Shown here: piece after piece, positions 50,643-62,249 of the stretch
Position numbering within the stretch: position 1 is the stretch's first letter
How the letters are laid out: each line of letters starts with the position of its first letter
DNA from: Strigamia acuminata
Taxonomy: Eukaryota > Arthropoda > Chilopoda > Geophilomorpha > Linotaeniidae
Reading direction: 5' to 3'
NCBI GenBank assembly: GCA_949358305.1
Contig: CASHSZ010000069.1
Span: 95,839-159,838 of the forward strand
DNA length: 64,000 bases
The notes under the pieces: model-generated
Database searches by the model: none
What the model saw: the letters and a program-made list of their open reading frames with translations, nothing else
What the model was told of the DNA's origin: nothing
Translations under genes and position numbers: made by a program

Positions 50643-53600
50643 CACCGACTTTTGGCAATTTGTGACAAATTTTCACAGAATTTCGGCAACATTTTACGAC
50701 ACATTTCTGCCCGGTTGGACACATTTCCACAGGTTTTTTGTAAAACGTTGCTAAAATTCCGTTGAATTTCATCAAAAATTGTGTCAAAAGTCGGTGACGG
50801 GCGGAGGGGCGAGCTCCGGGCGCCCGAGAGAGAGAGAGAAAGAGAGAGAGAGGGGACGGCCGGGGCTCCCGCCAACGGGCGGAGGGGCGAGCCTTGGCGG
50901 GTTGGGCGTGCACTATCTAGGCATGTGGGCGCTCGATTTACCGGCACGTTGGACAAGTTTTGAAAATTTTTTTTTCCTAATTTTTGACAAAATTAGCACC
51001 GAATTTTGCCAATATTTGATAAATTTCCACGGAATTTTATCAATGTTTTACAAAAAACCCCTGGAAATGTGTCCAATCGAGCAGAAATGTCTCGTAAAAT
51101 ATCGCTGAAATTTGTCTAAAATTGACAAAAAATCGGTGCAAGTTTTGCTAGATATTTGCCCGGATCAAACTGTGCCCGAAACCGCCCGATCTGACAGTGT
51201 GCACGCGGGCTGGACGTGCCCACTGTCCCCGCATGTGCACTCGCCGGCGCGTTGGACGAGTTTAAGAAGATTTTATCAATTTCTGACAAAACTTGCATCG
51301 ATTTTTTGTCAATATTTGATAAATTTCCCCAGAATTTTAGCAATAAAACCTTTGAAAATGTATCCAAAAGAGCAGAAATGTCCTGTAAAATATTGCTGAA
51401 AATCTGTTGAAATTCATCAAATATTGACAAAAATCTGTGACGAGCGGAGGGGCGATCCTTTGGCGGCCGAAAGAGAGAGGGGGGACGGTCGGGGCTCCCG
51501 CCGACGGGCGGAGGGGCGAGCCTTGGCGGCCGAGAGAGAGAGAGAGAGAGGACGGCCGGGGCTCCCGCCGGCGCACTGTCCACGCATGGGCGCGCTCGAT
51601 TTACTGGCGCGTTGGACGAATTTTAAATTTTTTGTTTCCTATTTCTGACAAAATTTGCACCGACTTTTGGCAATTTGTGACAAATTTTCACAGAATTTCG
51701 GCAACATTTTACGACACATTTCTGCCCGGTTGGACACATTTCCACAGGTTTTTTGTAAAACGTTGCTAAAATTCCGTTGAATTTCATCAAAAATTGTGTC
51801 AAAAGTCGGTGACGGGCGGAGGGGCGAGCTCCGGGCGCCCGAGAGAGAGAGAGAAAGAGAGAGAGAGGGGACGGCCGGGGCTCCCGCCAACGGGCGGAGG
51901 GGCGAGCCTTGGCGGGTTGGGCGTGCACTATCTAGGCATGTGGGCGCTCGATTTACCGGCACGTTGGACAAGTTTTGAAAATTTTTTTTTCCTAATTTTT
52001 GACAAAATTAGCACCGAATTTTGCCAATATTTGATAAATTTCCACGGAATTTTATCAATGTTTTACAAAAAACCCCTGGAAATGTGTCCAATCGAGCAGA
52101 AATGTCTCGTAAAATATTGCTGAAATTTGTCTAAAATTGACAAAAAATCGGTGCAAGTTTTGCTAGATATTTGCCCGGATCAAACTGTGCCCGAAACCGC
52201 CCGATCTGACAGTGTGCACGCGGGCTGGACGTGCCCACTGTCCCCGCATGTGCACTCGCCGGCGCGTTGGACGAGTTTAAGAAGATTTTATCAGTTTCTG
52301 ACAAAACTTGCATCGATTTTTTGTCAATTTTTGATAAATTTCCCCAGAATTTTAGCAATAAAACCTTTGAAAATGTATCCAAAAGAGCAGAAATGTCCTG
52401 TAAAATATTGCTGAAAATCTGTTGAAATTCATCAAATATTGACAAAAATCTGTGACGAGCGGAGGGGCGATCCTTTGGCGGCCGAAAGAGAGAGGGGGGA
52501 CGGTCGGGGCTCCCGCCGACGGGCGGAGGGGCGAGCCTTGGCGGCCGAGAGAGAGAGAGAGAGAGGACGGCCGGGGCTCCCGCCGGCGCACTGTCCACGC
52601 ATGGGCGCGCTCGATTTACTGGCGCGTTGGACGAATTTTAAATTTTTTGTTTCCTATTTCTGACAAAATTTGCACAGACTTTTGTCAATTTTTGACAAAT
52701 TTTCACGGAATTTCAGCAATGGGACGGACTTATGTAAAACATCGCTTAAAATCTGGAAATCTGTCAAATCTTCTTTAAATTTATGCAAGATATTGGGAAA
52801 TTTTGGTTTAACTCGTCCAACGGGCCGGTAAATCGAGCGCCCACACGCGCCCACATGCACGTCCAACCCGCATGGGCACTGTCACATCGGACGTTTGTTG
52901 CGTGCAAAACTTGCACCGACTTTTGGCCATTTTTGGTTAAACTTCCGCACAATTTCTGCCCGATTGGACACTGAGGTTCGGTTTCCGACCGGGTCGTTTC
53001 TTGTCCGACCCGCGGCGCGTCGCGGCGCGGCCGGAGGACGGCCCTCGTCCCCAAAAACCACACTCCGAGTCACGGGTCGCACGGCCAACAGGCCGTGACG
53101 GGCCGTAGCGGGTCGAAAACGGGCCGTTAACGGCCCGTTGACGGCCCGTTAGCGGCCCGCATGAGGTCGCACGGGCCGTCGGCGAGCCGAAGTCCGGGAA
53201 CGAAGGCCGTTACGGGACCGTGACGGGACCGTCGGCGGCCCGTTAACGGCCCGTGCGAGCCGTTACGGGATCGTGACGGGACCGTCGGCGGCCCGTTAAC
53301 GGCCCGTGCGAGCCGTTACGGAATCGTGACGGGACCGTCGGCGGCCCGTTAACGGCCCGTGCGGGCCGTTACGGGATCGTGACGGGACCGTCGGCGGCCC
53401 GTTAACGGCCCGTGCGACCCCATGCGGGCCGTTGACGGGCCGTTAACGGGCCGTTAACGGGCCGTTAACGGGCCGTGACGGTGTAAATCGAAAAAATCAA
53501 CAACCGACAACACGTACATGAAAACGCGTACAACATTCATAGACATTAATCTCGAATCCTGTTTTTGGTTTTACGCCGTTAACGGGCCGTTAACGGCCCG

Positions 53601-54356
53601 TTAACGGCCCGTTAACGGCCCGCATGAGGTCGTACGGGCCGTTACGGGGTCGTGACGGGACCGTCGGCGGCCCGTTAACGGCCCGTGCGGGCCGTTACGG
53701 GATAGTTACGGAACCGTCGGCGGCCCGTTAACGGCCCGTGCGAGCCGTTACGGGATCGTGACGGGACCGTCGGCGGCCCGTTAACGGCCCGTGCGAGCCG
53801 TTACGGGATTGTGACGGGACCGTCGGCGGCCCGTTAACGGCCCGTGCGGGCCGTTTTCGACCCGTTGCGGCCGTTTTCGACCCGTTGCGGCCGTTTTCGA
53901 CCCGTTGCGGCCCGTTTTCGACCCGTTACGGTCCTTGGCCGTAACGGGCCGAAAACGGGAAAACTGAAAAAGTCGAGTGCGAGACCACGTGACCCGGAGT
54001 GTGGTTTTTGGGGACGAGGGCCGTCCTCCGACCGCGCCGTGACGCGCCGCGGGTCGGTCACCAACTTTTGTCAATTTTTGACAGATTTTCACGGAATTTC
54101 AGCGACATTTTACGAGACGTTTCTGCCCGATGGGACGGACTTCTGTAAAACATTGCTTAAAATCCATGGAAATTTATCACATATTGACAAAATTCGGTGC
54201 AAGTTTTGTCAGAAATTAGGAAAAAACTTTTTTCAAAACTCGTCCAACGCGCCGGTAAATTGAGCGCCCACGTGCGTCGACAGTGGGCGCTTCAAAACCG
54301 CGTGGACACTGTCAGATCTCGGCACAGTTTGATGCGCCCAAATCTAGCAATACTTG
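50643..54356. repeat. HOR 13 (units a-d, 3714 bp)
   Basis: Units at 50643 and 51658; spacer 52673-54356 (1684 bp). It has the same unit order and spacer length as HOR 1 and HOR 14, and I see no private change. Confidence 0.93.
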
Positions 54357-57300
54357 CACCGACTTTTGGCAATTTGTGACAAATTTTCACAGAATTTCGG
54401 CAACATTTTACGACACATTTCTGCCCGGTTGGACACATTTCCACAGGTTTTTTGTAAAACGTTGCTAAAATTCCGTTGAATTTCATCAAAAATTGTGTCA
54501 AAAGTCGGTGACGGGCGGAGGGGCGAGCTCCGGGCGCCCGAGAGAGAGAGAGAAAGAGAGAGAGAGGGGACGGCCGGGGCTCCCGCCAACGGGCGGAGGG
54601 GCGAGCCTTGGCGGGTTGGGCGTGCACTATCTAGGCATGTGGGCGCTCGATTTACCGGCACGTTGGACAAGTTTTGAAAATTTTTTTTTCCTAATTTTTG
54701 ACAAAATTAGCACCGAATTTTGCCAATATTTGATAAATTTCCACGGAATTTTATCAATGTTTTACAAAAAACCCCTGGAAATGTGTCCAATCGAGCAGAA
54801 ATGTCTCGTAAAATATCGCTGAAATTTGTCTAAAATTGACAAAAAATCGGTGCAAGTTTTGCTAGATATTTGCCCGGATCAAACTGTGCCCGAAACCGCC
54901 CGATCTGACAGTGTGCACGCGGGCTGGACGTGCCCACTGTCCCCGCATGTGCACTCGCCGGCGCGTTGGACGAGTTTAAGAAGATTTTATCAATTTCTGA
55001 CAAAACTTGCATCGATTTTTTGTCAATATTTGATAAATTTCCCCAGAATTTTAGCAATAAAACCTTTGAAAATGTATCCAAAAGAGCAGAAATGTCCTGT
55101 AAAATATTGCTGAAAATCTGTTGAAATTCATCAAATATTGACAAAAATCTGTGACGAGCGGAGGGGCGATCCTTTGGCGGCCGAAAGAGAGAGGGGGGAC
55201 GGTCGGGGCTCCCGCCGACGGGCGGAGGGGCGAGCCTTGGCGGCCGAGAGAGAGAGAGAGAGAGGACGGCCGGGGCTCCCGCCGGCGCACTGTCCACGCA
55301 TGGGCGCGCTCGATTTACTGGCGCGTTGGACGAATTTTAAATTTTTTGTTTCCTATTTCTGACAAAATTTGCACCGACTTTTGGCAATTTGTGACAAATT
55401 TTCACAGAATTTCGGCAACATTTTACGACACATTTCTGCCCGGTTGGACACATTTCCACAGGTTTTTTGTAAAACGTTGCTAAAATTCCGTTGAATTTCA
55501 TCAAAAATTGTGTCAAAAGTCGGTGACGGGCGGAGGGGCGAGCTCCGGGCGCCCGAGAGAGAGAGAGAAAGAGAGAGAGAGGGGACGGCCGGGGCTCCCG
55601 CCAACGGGCGGAGGGGCGAGCCTTGGCGGGTTGGGCGTGCACTATCTAGGCATGTGGGCGCTCGATTTACCGGCACGTTGGACAAGTTTTGAAAATTTTT
55701 TTTTCCTAATTTTTGACAAAATTAGCACCGAATTTTGCCAATATTTGATAAATTTCCACGGAATTTTATCAATGTTTTACAAAAAACCCCTGGAAATGTG
55801 TCCAATCGAGCAGAAATGTCTCGTAAAATATCGCTGAAATTTGTCTAAAATTGACAAAAAATCGGTGCAAGTTTTGCTAGATATTTGCCCGGATCAAACT
55901 GTGCCCGAAACCGCCCGATCTGACAGTGTGCACGCGGGCTGGACGTGCCCACTGTCCCCGCATGTGCACTCGCCGGCGCGTTGGACGAGTTTAAGAAGAT
56001 TTTATCAGTTTCTGACAAAACTTGCATCGATTTTTTGTCAATTTTTGATAAATTTCCCCAGAATTTTAGCAATAAAACCTTTGAAAATGTATCCAAAAGA
56101 GCAGAAATGTCCTGTAAAATATTGCTGAAAATCTGTTGAAATTCATCAAATATTGACAAAAATCTGTGACGAGCGGAGGGGCGATCCTTTGGCGGCCGAA
56201 AGAGAGAGGGGGGACGGTCGGGGCTCCCGCCGACGGGCGGAGGGGCGAGCCTTGGCGGCCGAGAGAGAGAGAGAGAGAGGACGGCCGGGGCTCCCGCCGG
56301 CGCACTGTCCACGCATGGGCGCGCTCGATTTACTGGCGCGTTGGACGAATTTTAAATTTTTTGTTTCCTATTTCTGACAAAATTTGCACAGACTTTTGTC
56401 AATTTTTGACAAATTTTCACGGAATTTCAGCAATGGGACGGACTTATGTAAAACATCGCTTAAAATCTGGAAATCTGTCAAATCTTCTTTAAATTTATGC
56501 AAGATATTGGGAAATTTTGGTTTAACTCGTCCAACGGGCCGGTAAATCGAGCGCCCACACGCGCCCACATGCACGTCCAACCCGCATGGGCACTGTCACA
56601 TCGGACGTTTGTTGCGTGCAAAACTTGCACCGACTTTTGGCCATTTTTGGTTAAACTTCCGCACAATTTCTGCCCGATTGGACACTGAGGTTCGGTTTCC
56701 GACCGGGTCGTTTCTTGTCCGACCCGCGGCGCGTCGCGGCGCGGCCGGAGGACGGCCCTCGTCCCCAAAAACCACACTCCGAGTCACGGGTCGCACGGCC
56801 AACAGGCCGTGACGGGCCGTAGCGGGTCGAAAACGGGCCGTTAACGGCCCGTTGACGGCCCGTTAGCGGCCCGCATGAGGTCGCACGGGCCGTCGGCGAG
56901 CCGAAGTCCGGGAACGAAGGCCGTTACGGGACCGTGACGGGACCGTCGGCGGCCCGTTAACGGCCCGTGCGAGCCGTTACGGGATCGTGACGGGACCGTC
57001 GGCGGCCCGTTAACGGCCCGTGCGAGCCGTTACGGAATCGTGACGGGACCGTCGGCGGCCCGTTAACGGCCCGTGCGGGCCGTTACGGGATCGTGACGGG
57101 ACCGTCGGCGGCCCGTTAACGGCCCGTGCGACCCCATGCGGGCCGTTGACGGGCCGTTAACGGGCCGTTAACGGGCCGTTAACGGGCCGTGACGGTGTAA
57201 ATCGAAAAAATCAACAACCGACAACACGTACATGAAAACGCGTACAACATTCATAGACATTAATCTCGAATCCTGTTTTTGGTTTTACGCCGTTAACGGG

Positions 57301-58070
57301 CCGTTAACGGCCCGTTAACGGCCCGTTAACGGCCCGCATGAGGTCGTACGGGCCGTTACGGGGTCGTGACGGGACCGTCGGCGGCCCGTTAACGGCCCGT
57401 GCGGGCCGTTACGGGATAGTTACGGAACCGTCGGCGGCCCGTTAACGGCCCGTGCGAGCCGTTACGGGATCGTGACGGGACCGTCGGCGGCCCGTTAACG
57501 GCCCGTGCGAGCCGTTACGGGATTGTGACGGGACCGTCGGCGGCCCGTTAACGGCCCGTGCGGGCCGTTTTCGACCCGTTGCGGCCGTTTTCGACCCGTT
57601 GCGGCCGTTTTCGACCCGTTGCGGCCCGTTTTCGACCCGTTACGGTCCTTGGCCGTAACGGGCCGAAAACGGGAAAACTGAAAAAGTCGAGTGCGAGACC
57701 ACGTGACCCGGAGTGTGGTTTTTGGGGACGAGGGCCGTCCTCCGACCGCGCCGTGACGCGCCGCGGGTCGGTCACCAACTTTTGTCAATTTTTGACAGAT
57801 TTTCACGGAATTTCAGCGACATTTTACGAGACGTTTCTGCCCGATGGGACGGACTTCTGTAAAACATTGCTTAAAATCCATGGAAATTTATCACATATTG
57901 ACAAAATTCGGTGCAAGTTTTGTCAGAAATTAGGAAAAAACTTTTTTCAAAACTCGTCCAACGCGCCGGTAAATTGAGCGCCCACGTGCGTCGACAGTGG
58001 GCGCTTCAAAACCGCGTGGACACTGTCAGATCTCGGCACAGTTTGATGCGCCCAAATCTAGCAATACTTG
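54357..58070. repeat. HOR 14 (units a-d, 3714 bp; d unit is mosaic)
   Basis: Units at 54357 and 55372; spacer 56387-58070 (1684 bp). The second unit has the class d marker G at position 637 but C at position 461 (55832), where the other d units have T. It therefore looks like an a/d mosaic joined between those two positions. Confidence 0.93.
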
Positions 58071-61000
58071 CACCGACTTTTGGCAATTTGTGACAAATTT
58101 TCACAGAATTTCGGCAACATTTTACGACACATTTCTGCCCGGTTGGACACATTTCCACAGGTTTTTTGTAAAACGTTGCTAAAATTCCGTTGAATTTCAT
58201 CAAAAATTGTGTCAAAAGTCGGTGACGGGCGGAGGGGCGAGCTCCGGGCGCCCGAGAGAGAGAGAGAAAGAGAGAGAGAGGGGACGGCCGGGGCTCCCGC
58301 CAACGGGCGGAGGGGCGAGCCTTGGCGGGTTGGGCGTGCACTATCTAGGCATGTGGGCGCTCGATTTACCGGCACGTTGGACAAGTTTTGAAAATTTTTT
58401 TTTCCTAATTTTTGACAAAATTAGCACCGAATTTTGCCAATATTTGATAAATTTCCACGGAATTTTATCAATGTTTTACAAAAAACCCCTGGAAATGTGT
58501 CCAATCGAGCAGAAATGTCTCGTAAAATATCGCTGAAATTTGTCTAAAATTGACAAAAAATCGGTGCAAGTTTTGCTAGATATTTGCCCGGATCAAACTG
58601 TGCCCGAAACCGCCCGATCTGACAGTGTGCACGCGGGCTGGACGTGCCCACTGTCCCCGCATGTGCACTCGCCGGCGCGTTGGACGAGTTTAAGAAGATT
58701 TTATCAATTTCTGACAAAACTTGCATCGATTTTTTGTCAATATTTGATAAATTTCCCCAGAATTTTAGCAATAAAACCTTTGAAAATGTATCCAAAAGAG
58801 CAGAAATGTCCTGTAAAATATTGCTGAAAATCTGTTGAAATTCATCAAATATTGACAAAAATCTGTGACGAGCGGAGGGGCGATCCTTTGGCGGCCGAAA
58901 GAGAGAGGGGGGACGGTCGGGGCTCCCGCCGACGGGCGGAGGGGCGAGCCTTGGCGGCCGAGAGAGAGAGAGAGAGAGGACGGCCGGGGCTCCCGCCGGC
59001 GCACTGTCCACGCATGGGCGCGCTCGATTTACTGGCGCGTTGGACGAATTTTAAATTTTTTGTTTCCTATTTCTGACAAAATTTGCACCGACTTTTGGCA
59101 ATTTGTGACAAATTTTCACAGAATTTCGGCAACATTTTACGACACATTTCTGCCCGGTTGGACACATTTCCACAGGTTTTTTGTAAAACGTTGCTAAAAT
59201 TCCGTTGAATTTCATCAAAAATTGTGTCAAAAGTCGGTGACGGGCGGAGGGGCGAGCTCCGGGCGCCCGAGAGAGAGAGAGAAAGAGAGAGAGAGGGGAC
59301 GGCCGGGGCTCCCGCCAACGGGCGGAGGGGCGAGCCTTGGCGGGTTGGGCGTGCACTATCTAGGCATGTGGGCGCTCGATTTACCGGCACGTTGGACAAG
59401 TTTTGAAAATTTTTTTTTCCTAATTTTTGACAAAATTAGCACCGAATTTTGCCAATATTTGATAAATTTCCACGGAATTTTATCAATGTTTTACAAAAAA
59501 CCCCTGGAAATGTGTCCAATCGAGCAGAAATGTCTCGTAAAATATCGCTGAAATTTGTCTAAAATTGACAAAAAATCGGTGCAAGTTTTGCTAGATATTT
59601 GCCCGGATCAAACTGTGCCCGAAACCGCCCGATCTGACAGTGTGCACGCGGGCTGGACGTGCCCACTGTCCCCGCATGTGCACTCGCCGGCGCGTTGGAC
59701 GAGTTTAAGAAGATTTTATCAATTTCTGACAAAACTTGCATCGATTTTTTGTCAATTTTTGATAAATTTCCCCAGAATTTTAGCAATAAAACCTTTGAAA
59801 ATGTATCCAAAAGAGCAGAAATGTCCTGTAAAATATTGCTGAAAATCTGTTGAAATTCATCAAATATTGACAAAAATCTGTGACGAGCGGAGGGGCGATC
59901 CTTTGGCGGCCGAAAGAGAGAGGGGGGACGGTCGGGGCTCCCGCCGACGGGCGGAGGGGCGAGCCTTGGCGGCCGAGAGAGAGAGAGAGAGAGGACGGCC
60001 GGGGCTCCCGCCGGCGCACTGTCCACGCATGGGCGCGCTCGATTTACTGGCGCGTTGGACGAATTTTAAATTTTTTGTTTCCTATTTCTGACAAAATTTG
60101 CACAGACTTTTGTCAATTTTTGACAAATTTTCACGGAATTTCAGCAATGGGACGGACTTATGTAAAACATCGCTTAAAATCTGGAAATCTGTCAAATCTT
60201 CTTTAAATTTATGCAAGATATTGGGAAATTTTGGTTTAACTCGTCCAACGGGCCGGTAAATCGAGCGCCCACACGCGCCCACATGCACGTCCAACCCGCA
60301 TGGGCACTGTCACATCGGACGTTTGTTGCGTGCAAAACTTGCACCGACTTTTGGCCATTTTTGGTTAAACTTCCGCACAATTTCTGCCCGATTGGACACT
60401 GAGGTTCGGTTTCCGACCGGGTCGTTTCTTGTCCGACCCGCGGCGCGTCGCGGCGCGGCCGGAGGACGGCCCTCGTCCCCAAAAACCACACTCCGAGTCA
60501 CGGGTCGCACGGCCAACAGGCCGTGACGGGCCGTAGCGGGTCGAAAACGGGCCGTTAACGGCCCGTTGACGGCCCGTTAGCGGCCCGCATGAGGTCGCAC
60601 GGGCCGTCGGCGAGCCGAAGTCCGGGAACGAAGGCCGTTACGGGACCGTGACGGGACCGTCGGCGGCCCGTTAACGGCCCGTGCGAGCCGTTACGGGATC
60701 GTGACGGGACCGTCGGCGGCCCGTTAACGGCCCGTGCGAGCCGTTACGGAATCGTGACGGGACCGTCGGCGGCCCGTTAACGGCCCGTGCGGGCCGTTAC
60801 GGGATCGTGACGGGACCGTCGGCGGCCCGTTAACGGCCCGTGCGACCCCATGCGGGCCGTTGACGGGCCGTTAACGGGCCGTTAACGGGCCGTTAACGGG
60901 CCGTGATGGTGTAAATCGAAAAAATCAACAACCGACAACACGTACATGAAAACGCGTACAACATTCATAGACATTAATCTCGAATCCTGTTTTTGGTTTT

Positions 61001-61384
61001 ACGCCGTTAACGGGCCGTTAACGGCCCGTTAACGGCCCGTTAACGGCCCGCATGAGGTCGTACGGGCCGTTACGGGGTCGTGACGGGACCGTCGGCGGCC
61101 CGTTAACGGCCCGTGCGGGCCGTTACGGGATAGTTACGGAACCGTCGGCGGCCCGTTAACGGCCCGTGCGAGCCGTTACGGGATCGTGACGGGACCGTCG
61201 GCGGCCCGTTAACGGCCCGTGCGAGCCGTTACGGGATTGTGACGGGACCGTCGGCGGCCCGTTAACGGCCCGTGCGGGCCGTTTTCGACCCGTTGCGGCC
61301 GTTTTCGACCCGTTGCGGCCCGTTTTCGACCCGTTACGGTCCTTGGCCGTAACGGGCCGAAAACGGGAAAACTGAAAAAGTCGA

Positions 61385-61465
61385 GTGCGAGACCACGTGA
61401 CCCGGAGTGTGGTTTTTGGGGACGAGGGCCGTCCTCCGACCGCGCCGTGACGCGCCCCGGGTCGG
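61385..61465 (-). repeat. Last right arm of the GC block
   Basis: Corresponds to 5501-5573 of the reference copy but ends CGCCCCGGGTCGG rather than CGCCGCGGGTCGG. It then continues into sequence absent from the internal spacers. Confidence 0.85.
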
Positions 61466-61588
61466 ATCAAGAGGCGACCCGGTCGGAAACCGAACCTCGG
61501 GGTTCCTCGAGGCGTGGTTTTTTGGGGACGGGGGGAGGGGGGGATCGGGTCGCGTGCTCCAACCGCGCCGCAACGCGATGTGGGTCGG
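61466..61588 (-). repeat. Extra 123-bp inverted element unique to the edge spacer
   Basis: It lies between two copies of GGGTCGG (61459-61465 and 61582-61588). Internal spacers have just one GGGTCGG at this junction. The first part (GACCCGGTCGGAAACCGAACCTC) extends the inverted pairing with the left arm at about 791-815. The second part pairs with the 121-bp elements at 61851-62091. The internal copies are explained most simply by loss of one tandem element between these 7-bp repeats. Confidence 0.85.
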
Positions 61589-61753
61589 TCACCAACTTTT
61601 GTCAATTTTTGACAAATTTCCACGGAATTTCAGCAACATTTTACGAGACGTTTCTGCCCGACTAGACACGTTTCCGCAGGTTTTAGCAAAACAACGTTAA
61701 ATTCTGTGGAAATTTATCAAATGTTGACAAAATTCTGTGCAAGTTTTGTCAGA
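61589..61753. repeat. Diverged terminal E core
   Basis: Clearly related to the E core but with many more differences than internal E cores show among themselves. Its centre (CTAGACACGTTTCCGCAGG) resembles the A core more than E. Similarity stops after GCAAGTTTTGTCAGA. Confidence 0.85.
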
Positions 61754-61850
61754 TACTTACTTACTTACGATATAAACTCGAACGTCGTCCATCGACACTC
61801 TCAACATTCCACCGGACATTTTCCGGAAGAGTTTGTCCCGATCGGGACCA
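61754..61850. other. Array-edge transition with short (ACTT) tract
   Basis: ACTTACTTACTTAC at 61755-61768, then about 80 bp of unique sequence. I see no satellite similarity, gene or RNA here. Confidence 0.7.
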
Positions 61851-62091
61851 CGCCTCGACGAAGCCCGGGACCCGGTTTCCGACCGGGTCGTTTTTGGCCC
61901 AAGTCACGGCGCGTCGCGGCGCTTTCGGAGCACGCAACCCGATCCCCCCCTCCCCCCGTTCTCAAAAACCACGCCTCGATGAAGCCCGGGACCCGGTTTC
62001 CGACCGGGTCGTTTTTGGCCCAAGTCACGGCGCGTCGCGGCGCGTTCGGAGCACATGAACCGATCCCCCCTCCCTCCCGTCACAAAAACCA
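61851..62091 (+). repeat. Two direct copies of a 121-bp GC-rich element
   Basis: Copies begin at 61851 and 61972 (period 121). They share a perfect 8-bp hairpin, GACCCGGT and ACCGGGTC around a 5-base loop (61869-61889 and 61990-62010), then GGCGCGTCGCGGCGC, a C/T-rich run and CAAAAACCACG. They are relatives of the GC-block arms inside the array and inverted relative to 61466-61588, so the last E core is enclosed by inverted copies. Confidence 0.88.
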
Positions 62092-62249
62092 CGTTTTAGC
62101 GAAACCCTTGACCGGTCACAAAACCCACCGAACACCGAAAAGCAACGAACAAAACGCGCTCGGTCGCACGAACTACTCGGCCAAAACAACATCCGCAAAT
62201 TCCGCATCACAGTCGCGATCAACGAAACAACGTATAGGCCGCCGTAATG
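62092..62249. other. Unassigned sequence between the 121-bp elements and pol
   Basis: 158 bp with no satellite, LTR end, coding domain or RNA that I recognise. On the minus strand it lies just past the stop of the pol frame. It could be degenerate retroelement sequence or an older flank. Confidence 0.5.

Larger units (their letters stand above)
1..61753. repeat. Higher-order satellite array (1015-bp units plus long GC spacers)
   Basis: The same sequence recurs from the left edge to about 61753 with only scattered single-base and small indel differences. The short period is 1015 bp (units starting at 2156 and 3171; 5870, 6885 and 7900; and so on). After one to three such units comes a long spacer of 1631-1684 bp, giving HOR lengths of about 2.69, 3.71 and 4.72 kb. 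I count 34 complete 1015-bp-class units, one partial unit at the left edge and 16 spacers. The order of unit numbers per HOR is 2,3,2,2,3,3,2,1,2,3,3,2,2,2,2. The array continues beyond the left edge; its right edge is at 61753. Base composition alternates between AT-rich cores and CpG-rich blocks. No gene is supported within it. A centromeric, pericentromeric or sex/B-chromosome location is possible but not shown. Confidence 0.97.
58071..61753. repeat. HOR 15, terminal copy (units a-b, altered right spacer)
   Basis: Units at 58071 (a) and 59086 (b). The spacer, 60101-61753, matches the other spacers up to about 61465, apart from a private T at 60907. It then contains 123 bp absent from every other copy and continues into a diverged E core. 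Satellite similarity stops at about 61753, where the internal copies go on into the E bridge. Confidence 0.93.

Noticed and set aside
61755-61768. Telomere-like short repeat
   Set aside because: Only about three and a half ACTT copies, not a known telomeric motif; best treated as a microsatellite.
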